Below, in pieces: positions 11,541-25,979 of a stretch of 64,000 bases of DNA; within the stretch, counting starts at the first letter, position 1; every line of letters starts with the position of its first letter. The stretch covers positions 7,014,001 through 7,078,000 of the forward strand of contig AP031358.1 of the NCBI GenBank assembly GCA_037833965.1, given 5' to 3'. The position numbers and the translations under genes are program-made. Below the pieces are notes generated by a model. It did not search any database and was not told the origin of the DNA. It saw only the letters and a list, made by a program, of their open reading frames with translations. Source of the DNA: Marchantia polymorpha subsp. ruderalis (taxonomy: Eukaryota; Streptophyta; Marchantiopsida; Marchantiales; Marchantiaceae).

Positions 11541-14500
11541 ATTTGAAGATTTTTTTTGGATGTTTTGCAAGATAAATTGTATGTACATGAAAGTTGTTTA
11601 GTATAATCTTAGAGAGATTGTGTAAATTTTCTGTATACAAAAACTTTGAAGTAACGTATTGTTTTAAGATTTATAATGAATTATCCAAAGTCCATTAGAA
11701 TAAAATCTTAATGAGAATCAATCCAAATAAAAATAAGTATTTAAGAAAAAATAATTCAAAATATAAATTGAACAAAAAAGTGTTAGCAATGTTAGACAGT
11801 ATTTCAAGTATTGATGAGTTTAATCATAATTAATTGGTACAATTAACAAGTGCTATATATGTACATTACAAATATTTTTATAACACAAATTAGCATTTTT
11901 ACTTAAAAAATCTATAGAAGCAATTTTGTTGAAATGAATCATGTATTTTATGATTTAAATTTTTTAAACATAATTATCATCATGAATACTATTGTAAATT
12001 TCTTTATCGTGCAATGATATGAAACTTTTGATTGAAAATAGTTTTTTAATACTTAAATAAAATATATGTTTTTAGAAATTCCAATTTATATGCAGTTTTA
12101 TAATCATTATTAATTATTTAAAACTAAGCTATAAGTTACTTAAAATAGATAATAAATTATCCATATTTTTCATGTGATACATCTACATGTTAAACATTTA
12201 TGTGCTTATCAGTTAGATTTTGAATGTGCTAGTTGATTACAACACAATTTTTATGCTTGTTGGATATATCGGCCAGGTCATCAATACATAAACATTAGAG
12301 TAAATAATGAGAGCATGACCTAATCTCCTTATATAATAAAAAATTATCTACATAACAAAGAAAATTATCCTTTTTGTATTTATAATCTATACCAATTGTG
12401 TTTCATTTTCAATTAAGCTCATCATTTGATTGCTAAAGTTACTAATGTATCGGAGCTATCTTGTTTTTTTGGAATAACAAAAAAATGATGATGGATTTTA
12501 GTACTTGAAAATATATACAGAATGTCTGACTTCATTGAAGAAAAGAAAAAGATGCAAAAAATAAAATAAATTTTTTTTGTGTTTTTCCAGATATAGATCT
12601 GATTGATAGAAATTCATTTCCTCAACCATCAATCTCCACATTTTGACATTGAACTTTGTTTCATGCAGAAACATCATTGGATGTGACACATTGTTACATA
12701 TATAGATGCAAAATTTATCATTGAAATTTCAAGATTAGAGATTCAATATCTATTGATATTGTAAATTCAAATAGGAAAGATTTAAGGTCAAATTAATTTT
12801 TTTCTTTTAGTAGAGTAATCATAAAAATAAAAGTTTTAAGAAGATTGAATTATGAGGATAGATATATATTTATTTGAATTTCATGATTCTAATTTTATTT
12901 GAGTAATGTTTATAAGATCTAAATTTATGAATAAGACATTTCAATTTTATGAAATGAAATGAAATGAAGAATAAAAATTTACAAAATTTTTTAACAATCG
13001 ATTTTTATCAAATTTCAAATATAAAAGTATGGAAATAAAAGGGAAAAAGACATTAATATATTAGAAAATTTTGTAATTCTAAACATATCCATAATGTATA
13101 TGAATAAACAACAAGCCTTGGATTTTTCCAAACAAGACATGAAAGATCGAATATATTAGAAGTTGATGACAAACAATCATCCATGGTGAATGAATCAATT
13201 GTAATTTTTCAAAACATTTCAGTTGATTATGGTATGATATCAAAACATTTCAATCATCCAGCCTGCATTTTTTAAAAATATATGAGATTCACTTGATCCA
13301 AAGCCAATGATGTTAAAAATATTTAATGTTGAAAGATTATGCACCATCACACTTACTAGCATTATGATTTCAAGTGAAGATCTGTAGTCCATTGATTTTA
13401 AATTTGCAAAAATTATATGCAAATAATGAAATAACTCAAGAAGTAATGAAAATTTTTGTGACAATTGTCAATGCATGTGAGAGTATAGATCACATTGCCA
13501 TATTTTGCTAAATTCAATCAAGATCACAAGAAAAATGTACAATGCAACAACATACCTTTTAACAAGATGCAAAATACAAGTAAACTAATGGAATAGTTTT
13601 GAGAAAAAAAAATTATAACTAAACTTGACTCGTGATCTTAGTAATTTCACAAAACAAAGAAAAAGTGAGATTGAATATAGATAGCAGTTGAATGCTTCTG
13701 AAAAGAGAAGAATAAAATAAAACTCATTGTCAGAGATGAAATAGTTGATGAAAGTACATATGACGAGAGTTGAGAGATATTTTTTGGAACAACAAAAAAG
13801 TATGAAATCTTGCAATAAAATCATAATTGATGTTCATGAAGGAAGAAGTGAATGAAAACATGAAATTGCCACAGTTACAAATTTAATCAACAGAAATAAC
13901 ACCAATAATGTAGCATTATCTATAGATAGAAAGAATAAAAAGATTGAATGGATATAATTTTTTTGGCTAGATATGATGACATTTTAAGAATGACATGAAT
14001 GGAATAATACAATTCAAAGCTAGATTGTAAAATAAATTGATAAATATTAGTGATTGAAAAATATATGAAAATAAAAATAGATTTCAGAATAGAACAGATG
14101 TATGAGAGATTGATATGACATAAATTTTTAAAGAAAATTTATTCTTCTTGACACTTATAGGAAATCTTGTTGGATCCAAAGGAATTTTTTTTAATTTCAT
14201 ATTCTTTGAACAACATTCTTATGGAGTATAATTTTTAAAGACAATCTAATTTTTTAAGACAATAAAACATCTTTATATTCCTTAAAACTCATAAAAAATG
14301 CATGTGTATCATAAGATTGAGGTGATAATTGGAAGTATTTCAACTTGCAAATCTTCAAATTGTTTGATTTGTAATTAGTTGAAAGAATGCAAAGCTCTAG
14401 TAGAGTAAATACTGAGAAAATTATTTATTCTATCAAATATTTCATCTTACAAAAGAATATTGCTATTTGTGAAAAGAAAGATAGAAACATAAGATTATGC

Positions 14501-16240
14501 AATGATTACTATGAAATGAATTAAAAACCATGAAAACTAGTTGTATAATTTGTATGAATGATTTATTTTATCAAGTTCAAAAATAAAGTACTTGAGAGAT
14601 TTGGATTCGAATAACAACTACAATCAAATTTGACTTCTTGATAAAAAATTTAACAAAACTGCTTTTCGTACTAGACATTATCATTTTGGATATTTGGTGA
14701 TTTTTTTATCTCACTGATGATGTCATTAATGTATTTGCTACATCCATGAGATTGATGAACAATATATTTTTCAATATATAGACTAATTTTTTATTATTTT
14801 TAAGATAATATTTTGATATATAGCAAAAATTTAGAGATTATAATTATATGTCAAAGGTTCAAAATGTAGATTTGACAAATAAAAATAGGTTACTTGGATC
14901 ATAAGGTTTTAGCAAAAAATCGAAATAATGAAAACAAATTAAAAATTATTATGAAATAAGTAGCATCTAAGGACTAAAATCAACTTTAAATCTTGGAACC
15001 TATTGGATTTGTTTATAGATTAAAGAAGAATTCTCATCTTTTAGTTCAAACTTTAGTTTTTATGTTAAGCAAAAGTTCAAAGAAGTAGACGAAAAAAAGT
15101 TAGAGATTTTTCAAGCATTGAAAAATGCATTTTTATGTGGTTGATTTTAATCGATCTATTGACTATTAACATTTTGGCGAGAATGATAGATATTATATTT
15201 AAACAAAAATAAAAAGATGAATCACATCTAATTGCTTTTTTTTCTTGAAAGTAAGTATGTATCTAATATATAATCCAATTGACTACTTTGGGTTAGGTTA
15301 TAACAATGGATAACATATTTTAATAAGAATGTAAGGATTATTCACATCCAATTTTTTTGAAAGTTGATGGAAGCAAATTAAAATTATTATAAAAAAAATA
15401 ATTTTCCATTTTTTTGTCTATACAAAATTTGAAGTTTTAATTGGATAATGTAACACTATGGTTTACAGAAACATTTATTCAAAAATGAAAACATAAATTC
15501 TAAAAATAAAATATATCAACAGTGTTTTTATTTTTTCATATATATAGCTCTAACCAACAAGTACAAGGAGATAAAAATCTTTTTTCCTATCATTCAATCT
15601 ACTCCTAGAAGATGTATAACATGACATATATACCTAATGATCACGTTGATTGTTGACGTGTTGTTCTCATCTAACACACAAAATATTTATTTGACAAACA
15701 CATGAATTGATGACGTGTTGTTCCCAACACACTAACTAACACATGGATTGCTGATGTGACACTGCAGATATTTCACTATCATCTATTCTATTCAGACATG
15801 AGTAATTCTAACTAACTAAAGATAATTGCAAGTAATAAATAGTTTGTGATGGACATCAATCTTAAATCATTGATTTATTTGAAAATTTGGAAAATATGTC
15901 TAAAGAATTTTCAATGAGCAAAGTGACGCTAACATCTGAACATGAAGATTAGATACGGGAAAGTCAAAAAATGACTTGCATATGATTTCATATGCATGTC
16001 ATGACAAAATAAACATTCACACTGATTAATGAAACAAGATGCCACATGCCATAGAAGAAAATCCAGAAATTATGAAAACCCTACAAGTTGTAAAGAAAAA
16101 AAAGATGAAGATTTGACATTTCACAAAAAACCTACAAGGAATTACGAGTTACACATGATGAGTATAACTAAATATCATGATACAATAATTACCTATTATC
16201 ATAAATCTATTGTAGTATAAATGTCTGGATTGAGAATATA
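11541..16240. other. Long AT-rich intergenic tract
   Basis: Nearly 5 kb of AT-rich DNA has stops in all frames and no ORF resembling a gene. A diverged short repeat around TGACGTGTTGTTC occurs twice at 15650-15730. It may be decayed transposon sequence, but no domain can be read. Confidence 0.55.
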
Positions 16241-16560
16241 CCTGAAAAGAATCCAAAAATAGATTTGAAGTGAGGATATTTCTCATGTAAGACTCAAAAT
16301 AATGCTCGAAGTGAGAATATTAGATAAGAATTGACAAGTGGAAGAGTAGATAGAGCTCCTTTTCACGAGAGTGAGAGACAATGTCTCTATATACTACTAG
16401 GACGCTTCTAGGAACTCCGAAGTTAGAATGAGGTAGCGTTTTCAAAGTTAGAAAAAGTCATTACCACCAAAGGTACTAGTCCAAAGTTTGAAAAAGGCAC
16501 TGCCACCACCGCTATGGACTGTCACATTAGTGTCAACGATTGTACTATTGGTGTATATGA
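16240..16560 (+). repeat. Dispersed LTR-like fragment (copy 1)
   Basis: This segment shares an ordered set of short blocks with 48740-49060: GGAAGA(G/A)TAGAT, CGAGAGTGA, GACAATGTC, CTACTAGGAC and repeated (A)GTT(A/G)GAAA boxes. Identity is modest. It probably represents an LTR or MITE family, but ends and target duplications cannot be set by eye. Confidence 0.35.
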
Positions 16561-19500
16561 ATTTTGCAAGATAAGTTCTATGATTACATCAACGAGTCAT
16601 GACATAATCATTGTGGATCATGTGGAAGTGGAAAAGATATTGAAAAGCATACAACTAAATACATATAGATTTCATTTGCTTGTGCACAAAACGTATCACT
16701 ACTGATCACCTGTACTGTCTTGGCAAAGATCTTCTAGGTGTGTTTGTATCAATTGAGTAAAATGTATAAGATTATACTGATCTCTGGGTTTTTATGATTA
16801 AAAATCTGACGAGCTGACAAGAACATATTTTGTTGAGTGTCTATCCACAATCATTTTCTCTTTAGACAAAGAGCAACCTCAAAAAAGTACAGATTAGTGC
16901 ACACTATAAAACTCCAAGGGTTGCTGCAGCGGTATTAGAGACAAGAATCTAACGTCCCATCACGTGCAGTATTATATTGGTTAAATCTACAACTTTGGAA
17001 CATATATCAAGGGTGGAACATATATTACTGGGTAGATTCTTCATCAGTGGATCGAAGTTGTTACCTTGCAGGAAGGAATTTACGTACAATAGTATCACAG
17101 GCTCATAAATGAACGACGTCGTGCTCATGGAGAGCAGTACGAGTTCTTCTTGCTCGTTTGGTACCGAGTGCCTTCAAGCCCGTTTGTTACCTTCATAGAC
17201 TGTGAGTCTCATGGGAAGAAGAAAGATCTCGACGTCCCCACTCAAAGATCAGATCGAGTCGCCGCCGCATCGTTAAAATTACGGTAGCACTGGTTTGATA
17301 CAGGAATGTGTTTCCCAGGCACAGTCCCGCGAGCATATGCAGGATGCTGTTGACGTCCAAGTATAGTGGTCGACCGCATCACTTTTCTCGCATATTTGGA
17401 TGGGATTGAAGCAGCTCCTGACTACGAGGATCCTGTCCATTTCTTTCTCACCCCGGGTGGAACTTTTGTCTCTCACGAGCCACAAATTGAGCAGCTCTGG
17501 CTCAGTCGCTGAACTGATGACCGTGGAGCAAATCGGTGTCTTTAAAGTAATCGGTGCAAACAGGACCTTCTCGGACAGGACTCGCGCTGTTTGAGCACCG
17601 CTTAATTCACATCTCGTGTTTCTCCCTCTCACGTGATAGGAACGCTCAAATCTCAGCTGCAGATTGCACTCTCTGAGAAAAGATTGTGAACTTTCCTTCA
17701 GTGATAGACCAGTAAAGACTACATTCTATACTGCTACAGACTATGAGGCAGGTACGTATATCTCACGACAAAACCTGCCCGTCGTTCGAGAGCTCATGAG
17801 ACCTACAAGTCTTTTCAGTCACCTTGATGGTCTCGGCTCCGATCTCAGCTTTTTTCTTACGTGGTTCCAAGCTCTCCCTTGGTATTGTGGTTCACAGCTG
17901 TGCACATGCCTTTTTATTTCTCCGATCAAGAAGGGAATCCTCGCTTGAATGATGATAAGTTAAACGATTGTGAATGAAATTTACTGCAGGTTGTAGGTTG
18001 TGTTGTGTGAGCATCGCAGAACAGTCAGCTGCTGTGTCACAATGCATTCATTATAGACTTCATTTTGATCGCGAGATTGAATGACGGGGATACTTCCCAA
18101 AGTTGCCAGCGTTTACAGTACTTGCCTATTTCTTGTCTTGAGTTATTTTTCCTCTTCTTGAATGTTTTCTCTTGGATGCGTGTCCGCTGCGACCTTTCTT
18201 TTGGTACTATTAGCTTTTACGGGGTGTCATATCCCTGAGATCACGAGTCTCCATGCCAGTTTCTCTCTGAATCAGGGAAACGTAAGGTTTAAAGCTCGTG
18301 TGAGTGTTGCTCCCTCCTCAATACTTGGTGTCAGCGTTGCTACTTATAAGCAGCACTTTTACAGGAGCTTGATGGATTCTTCAAGAGTCCGGGACGATAG
18401 TCTGCGCATCATTAGTCTACCTTCCTCGGACTGCGGACACTGGCGAAGTGCTGAATTAGAGCATTCCCTTCTGCTGGATGTCGCATCGTTGAGTATACAG
18501 ACTATGTTCTCGGGATTTCGGGAAATTTGATAACGTTGTAGTATCTAGTTGCCGGCAGTCGAACAAGCCTGAACATACAAGGGGACTTCGCTCTTTGGTT
18601 TTCCCAGGACGATAGGAACCCTTCGTTCATGCCATTGGCGCCTGACATACGTACCGGCCATCTCATTGAGTATATAAAGATGTACAAATCAAAATGGACG
18701 GAAGGACAGCTTGTAAAGAACATAATATTGTAGCTCTTACTCCAAACACCATAATATCTAATTTCGGTTTAAAATTCAGTCATCAAAGCGCAGAGTTAAT
18801 CATTAAGAATTTTTAAGTTTACTGGGCTTTTTCATGTGCTACGATCTTGGTGTTGCGAAGTATGTCTTGAAGCCTTGATTCATGCATGTATGCCTATATG
18901 GTGATATTTGATGACAGAGTTTCAGGTTTCACTCCATTCTCATTCCCACATCATGCGATTCGAAGACATAACGGCTTAAAGATACGAGACTAGACAGTTT
19001 TTTGAAGAGGGATCATATCCTTGGTAGATCGTCAAGATTCCTTATCAAACTAAATTGACTTTCAAACTTCGTACCTCGTTTCACTTTGCCTAAAATCGGG
19101 TAAGTAAAAGTTTTGGTGAAGCAGCTTTCATTGTTCGGAACTACCTTCGCGAAGTTTTTTGTCATTAGATTTCAAATAGCCTCCCGTCACTAACATATAA
19201 TAAAAGTGGAATACACTGCAAAGTGATTCATATAGGTCGCTGTAAACTTAAAAAAAATTCGTGAAATCATCCATCATGCTGAACTTTGATTGGGATATCG
19301 TACGATCATAAGCTTCTGGCTGACCTAGGACAGGATGAAAGAATAGAGAAATCCGAGTAAATCGTGCGAAATATCCATACCATGCTATATTATAGCAGTT
19401 ATGGAAATAATAGAGGTTGGAATGGCTCCTTGGTGGTAAGAATCCACTGTATATCCTGAACATGGACGTGCTCTCGCATTTACAATACATTTTCTGAGAT

Positions 19501-22500
19501 TTTCTGACCCCACCCAGAATCCAGAGGATCCTGAAGGTATACACATGAAGATACTAATATGAATCATGTGTTATCCAGGAAAAGATCACGAGTGATTCTG
19601 AAAAGTGGTAATCTAAAGTAGCACGTGCTTTTCGGTGGCAGGAAGATGAACGTGTGCATTTGAACACAACATATAGTAGATACTCAAATCATATAGTAGA
19701 TACTCAAATCATTGTGAGGAGGTGCCGATGCGACATCCTCTCGTGCCCGCTGATGCGTGTGCGGATGGTCTGACAAAAGCAGCTGAGTCGTGTAGCGTAT
19801 ATCAAGGAATTTCCGGCTGTTGTTTCGACACATACCAGTAGAAAAATAACTTATCTGATAGTCTTCATATTCAATTAATATTAAAAGGTGGGATATTTGT
19901 ATAAGCGCCATCGGCCATCTTTCTCCAGAAGGGCTTTGAGAAGAATGTGAGTGAGAAAGCCGAGAGAGTTTCACTCTGATGTCACTTTCCTCAGCTGGAA
20001 GGAGATTCTGGAAGGAGAAAAACGGTCTTCATGATTAGTATTCATGGCAACATCTTGACTCAAGCGAAAGTTCTGTACGCTTGGTCGAAATTGTTTTGCT
20101 ATTTGACCAGGTCTCGACTATCTCTAGACGGAGTAGACGGTACAAATATATGTAGGCAAGATCAGATATAGCATAGACTATATTCAGGGTCGAAGATCTT
20201 CGGATTAGATGTGTTAGCAGGTTCCGAGTCCGATACCACCAAGTAATGGAGTGAAAAGGACCCCAATGACCCCATCAAATCATTCAGGGATAAGATTTTA
20301 TCACGTAATGCACCTACGATATTCCAATAATCTACTAAGAATTAATTATCGAATGATATGATTATTGTCCTATTAGTTACATCAATTAACGATGTATACA
20401 TAATGATTCATACACAATATAAGATTTAATATACACAATATGAGAAAGAAAAAATCACATAGTCATATGCTTCTCATATAGTAAGTATCATAGGATCTCA
20501 TGGACATGGACAGGCATGGACATTCTACGATGTCCATGTCTCACTGCAGGAATTTTGTTGTGGAACTGAACTATGTGGTTTGCAGAAAGAACTGTAAAGT
20601 TCGCCAGCCTTCCATGGTACGTATTTGTCATACACAAAAGATAAAGCCTCATGAAAAGAAGAAAGTGCCATCATTTCAAGCTTTTGATGAGTACACAAAA
20701 TCTGAGATATAATGGAATGGATATACTTCCCTTTGTGCGTGGAAGATACTTAACTTGGTACATATTGTTACCGTGATCAGTAAGTCCAAGTCTACAGCAC
20801 TTCATTGGCTTTGGTTTCCATGGAAGCCATTCACTGTAGTTCTAAAGCTTCAGACTGCTTTGAGCTAACTGTTTACAACTAAAACATTGGATAACATGAT
20901 ACTCTTTACCCATGTATAAGTTTCTCCTGACTCGAGTAGAGTTCAAAGCATACCTTAGCTTCCTCCACTTGAATAATATACAAAAACAACACCATCATCT
21001 ATTTTTCAAGTCATTTGTATCCTTGTACCGTCTAAAGTTATACAACAGGCATATATGGATATACATATATGAATGTTTGGATCAAGCCAGAACGTCATAC
21101 CACACTAATAGGTGAATGATGAAGATTTATTTGCTTGGATCAAGCCAAAACAACATACCGCTTTCATACATGAATACTGAAGTTACTTATTCTTGGACTA
21201 GACCAAAAGAATACTTGATCATAAAATACTCTAATATATAATAATACAAAAATATATTATATTGCAACATTGTCCTTACAAAAATATAAATACAAGGGAT
21301 GTATGTACATATGGATATATAAAGAGTCTAGGTGGAAAGTGAACTTTTGAAGTCGCTTGCACTATCTCCAAGCTTTCATCCTCACCATTAGTGGATCCAT
21401 GACATCTCAAGTTTCAGTTTAAGGTCAGGTCGGACATGTATGTGAATGAATGAATATAAGTGGAAATTTATACACACTCTAGGTAGAAATCAGGAATGTC
21501 TATTATATATATTTATAAATATCCCACGGCCGCTGTTGAAAGCGAATAGTACAGTTTCCTATGGCTATAATATACGATATAGTTGGAAGATTATCCATTC
21601 TCGCACGAGTAAATCCATATGCCACCGATTTTTGTGACACAGAATTGTATATTAACAATTTTTTTGGGTGCTCTTCTCAGTCTTTGAACATTGTTTTATA
21701 ACAACAATGAACAAAAACGTGAAAACAGAATGTAAGGGTTCAGGCCGCCCCCATTTTCTGAACGGTGGGGCCACTACACGAAGCCAGCTAGGGAAAAGTG
21801 CTACCCAGTAGCTTATTACGTTATGCACTCACAATGCTGAGGTTTTATGAAGTAGAAGGGCTTCATTCTGTGGTCCAGATCAGAGATCTGTTCTTGGATA
21901 CTATATTTATTCCTGTCAATCTTTCAAATCAACACGTGAATAATGTACTGGATCCTCCCTCCTTTCCACTTCCCTAAATGATCTGCTGGCCTAGCTCAGA
22001 CAGTATAGCTTTTCAAGCTCAATGACATTGTATCCCCTGTTGACCCTGTGGGTCTGAAATTTCTGGAACATCCGAAACCCCTTCTAACCTCGCTGCTAGC
22101 TAGCAATAATTGACATGTAATTCTAAGACTACATCGCTTACAAAATTTTAAATGACTATATTTAATATTCCAAATGTGTATCTGAAATATTTTATTTATT
22201 TTATGCTTTTTTTATGAAGAGTAAAATTATTAAATCTTGTTTGTTTCTTTCTTTCATTTAATATATTGAAAAGTCTCACAATTGAGATCATTCTTAATGT
22301 ATTGCTCTGTGTAGTATTGTGGAAGTTTCCTCGATACACAGTAAAAAATTGAACCCTATGGTGGAAACTTTGGAAGTACTGGATCATGATCTTGTCAACA
22401 AGCTACTAGCCGTCCACAAGCGAGAGGGTTTCTACGGTTCGGATCTGATTTAAGATGGTGCGATGATTTTACGTCTCTCAAAGAAGAAATAAAATTCTCA

Positions 22501-24334
22501 AACGTTGAAAATATGACAGTTTCACCCTTAAACAAAAGAAGAATGGCGAAATCATTGATCTGTAAATACCTCTTAGACATCGCAGATTCTCAGCTGTTTT
22601 CAACATTGATGTTGGTGCTGCCTACCTGATGACCGATGATGGCATAGAAATATATCCATACAACCGGCACACAGTACGAGCGTGTTTCAGTGTTATATAA
22701 GTGCTTTATTGCGGTGAAAAACTCATGACTGAATCAATAGTTTTGAGTTTTGTACCCAGCAATTGGCAAAAGCCTGGCCCAAGTGTTCCATACCATGTCC
22801 TGAGGGTATGCATAACTAAGGGTTTTCTTATGGACTAGTTGCTCAGGCCAAGTGGAAAGGAGTGGGTTATTCTCGACCCGCGTGGTCTGAAAATGCTTGT
22901 AACAGTTAATCCATGTGGAGATAGTTCCGAAATCTCATTCTTCTATGAAGCTGTGCATATACAGAGTTTTTCAGTAAGTGGAGGTGAGCAGCTCCACGTG
23001 CTAACTTCGCGGATGAAAGTGTCTCTACATGATGGACTTCTCTTTATATAAAGTTGTTCCAATGTGCTCTTCAGAAGCTGTGTTCAGTTCTCGGTGCAAT
23101 ATATTTATTTGATCTCGAACTCACTGCTTCATATTTCAATGCTGGGGCCTGTACCTACATTTCTGTTACAGATATTTCCACATCTGTAACAGGAATGTAT
23201 ATTTTTGCAGATGATCACAGATAATCTTTGATTGACGCATGATTTCAGTATAGTAGGAGATGACCATTGTGGGAGGAAAATTTTAATCAACTCGAATCAT
23301 CCAGACAGAGAGCTGTATTTTCTAACGTTTGGATGAAAGAATTCCAGTGTTATACTACTTATCACTAACATGTCGACTGACAGTTTCATTCTTGTTGAGA
23401 TGACTGGTGTACAAGACTGCTGTATGGCATCGACTCCACTGACCTCCTCCTTGCGTCAATTGCACGAACAATATTGTAAGTAGGAGTTGTCCAGTAAAAC
23501 GTGTGTAACTTGGCTCCTTAACACAACCTGCGTAGTCCAAATAAAGATTACTAGATCTATATGTTTAAGAAAATGTGAATAGAATTATCATGCACCTTGT
23601 GTACCTTGCAGGCAGTGAACGAAACGGACAGTATGGAAGTTCCTGCAAACTATTCTGCTATGATATCTTTGCCTTGCTCTTCCTCTCTGTTTTCATAATA
23701 TTCTTCTAGCAAATATTTACAGCTGAAATGTCTGTAAGCCTTGTGAAGGTAGATTGATATCCATGTCAAGGACAAAATAAGCCAAAGATATAGAATCCCT
23801 CGTATCCGAAATTGAATGGCCCCGGAGCTAGAATCAAAGCCTGTCTCTTGGTTATGTTACGATTCCTCGAAATTACATATTCAAAAGTTTGAATTGTCTT
23901 CCATATGCACAGACTGCGCCAAATAAAACCCAATCTTCTCAGCGCAATTGAAGAGTCAGACCTCTTGATAAAAAATAAATCATTTTCAAAGTTTACTGTC
24001 GTTAGGAATTGAGAACTCAGTGTGCTGAGCACGTTAACATGGAGATACAAGAAAGAGGGGCAATGTCGGTCAAACATGTAATTGTTCAAGAGATTACCAA
24101 ATTTGAACAAGATGATATTAAAGATCAGTTGTGTGGTAATGCTTAATATTTTATTATTTCCAAATCCTGATTCTTTATCTAATCTAATGAAGAAGACTTC
24201 ATAGGTGAATCACAAGTTCTTTAGTGGTAGATGTACAAACTTAAAGTTAGGATGTTTGTTACCAGATGTTTACTTTTGCATGGGAGAGAAGTTCTTTTAA
24301 CTTTTCAGTCTAAGAGAATTTGAATTACATATAT
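16560..24334. other. Unassigned region with only short ORFs
   Basis: Base composition is less AT-rich than in neighbouring tracts, especially at 17.0-19.9 kb. The longest ORFs (17279-17632 minus, 17664-17948 plus, 18162-18530 plus, 19684-19974 minus, 23766-24110 minus) match no family I know and have no clear splice partners. A direct duplication of about 19 bp (ATAGTAGATACTCAAATC) lies at 19675-19712, and a hairpin at 23163-23192. Spliced genes with short exons cannot be excluded. Confidence 0.4.
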
Positions 24335-25003
24335 TCGAGATAATTAATTGATGTGATCCCTAGGAAACTCTACATACTTGATGGTATCCAACAGGTTTCA
24401 TTTTACCCGATGGGACCTGCATGGCAGTCGAATAGGGTCCCATCGACTGCCATGCAGAGCACCGTCAGCCATGTTATTATAATTTTTTTTATTATTTGAT
24501 AAAATGCGTTATAGTGTGAAAAGTCTGCCACTATCCGACCAAAAATACAATCTCTCCACTCGACGACAATGTAGCCATGTTATTATAAATTTTTTTATTA
24601 TTTGATAAAATGCGTTATAGTGTGGAAAGTCTGCCACTATCCGACCAAAAATACAATCTCTCCACTCGACGACGATGTAGATCACCGTCATCCATGTTCT
24701 TATTGAATATTTTATATTTTGATAATTTGCGTTATAGTGTGGAAAGTAGCTTGTCTAATAATTCTCAACTTGTCTCAGAAAACGACAAGCATAGTGATAC
24801 TGAAATACTACCGATAGGTTCTTGCAATAACTGGATTGCAACGCTGAGATGTTACTACCCGAAATAACTCTCGTTGACGGTGTAACCCACCGTCCGTGGG
24901 CTACAGTACCGTCGAGCCGGTCCCATCAAATAAAATAAAACTTGTTGGGTCTCATCAAGTTTGTTGAGTTTCTTTGGGTTCCATTAAATAATTTCCTCCA
25001 CAT
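24335..25003. mobile_element. Element bounded by ~80-bp terminal inverted repeats
   Basis: The left end (about 24335-24416) and the reverse complement of the right end (about 24925-25003) share a long ordered series of blocks: AAACTC, ACTTGATG, CAACA, TTTTA and GATGGGACC. The arms are diverged but collinear for about 80 bp. The interior holds a 15-bp-arm hairpin at 24417-24457 and a tandem repeat (24468-24760). There is no coding region. It looks like a non-autonomous foldback or MITE-type element. No convincing target duplication was found. Confidence 0.6.
24468..24760. repeat. Tandem repeat, period about 106-117 bp, three units
   Basis: The block GATAAAATGCGTTATAGTGTG begins at 24498 and 24604, with a diverged GATAATTTGCGTTATAGTGTG at 24721. 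The first two units also share AGTCTGCCACTATCC and CTCTCCACTCGACGAC. The third unit is partial. The array sits inside the inverted-repeat element and probably expanded there. Confidence 0.8.
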
Positions 25004-25950
25004 ACTTATATATTATAAATTTTAAATCTTTATCTTACTCCAAATACTGGATCATCTTATAAATTTTACAAATTTTTGGTGCAGTAGAAAGGACTCATAT
25101 ATTACCTTTCTCTCTCTACACGTAAAACCGGAGAAATATGGACGTTCATAGTACAGGTTGCCATCCTGTGACAAGTGTACTGCAGTGTCCAACCCTCTGT
25201 ATCATGTAAGTGGTACTTGAAAAAATATAATTTTACCCTTTATTGGTAATGTTACAATTAGTGCTCATTGTGATTTCCCTTCATTAAATCAAAGGAGTCG
25301 TGGATAGTTTTTCTGGCTAAATCTGAGAAGTTTTGATGGTTTAAGGAGTGTACCAATTATATTTATCATTTTAAAGATTATGCAAGTAAATGATGGTAAG
25401 ATCAACTCACGTCGTAAGAATGATAATAAGTTAAAAATTAATATGATATATTGAATCTGAAAGAGGTGATATGAACTTACTTTAGCATTAAATTTCATAT
25501 TCATCATATTGTTTCCATAATCCATTGTAATATAATATTAATGTAGAAAAGAAAAAATGATAAATATATTTTAAAATTGTTTTTTTCGTAAATTGATTTA
25601 TGTTTCTATAACAAAAGTATTGTTATTTTTGTTTGAGTTAATTCTTTCTAAGTGAAAATTCATTTATTTCCTTACGAAATATATATTTGTAAATTTTATT
25701 GTATTATTTCATTATCTAAATAATTTATTTTCAAAATAGAGTTACATTCTAAAAATATTGAAATTTTTTGTTTGATTTTTTATTTTAAGTATATATATTT
25801 TTAAAATATAAAAAATTTTCAAAAATTAATGTCCATTATCATATAATACTTTCGTACATGTGATATGTGATGAACATCGATGAATGAAATATATATATTT
25901 AATATTACATACAATACGCCTGATATTTTCAGGAATATTGTAAACATCAA
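25004..25950. other. AT-rich intergenic tract
   Basis: AT-rich sequence with many stops and no recognisable gene or repeat structure. Confidence 0.5.
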
Positions 25951-25979
25951 AATAATTCACCATGCATGAAAGACTCCAG

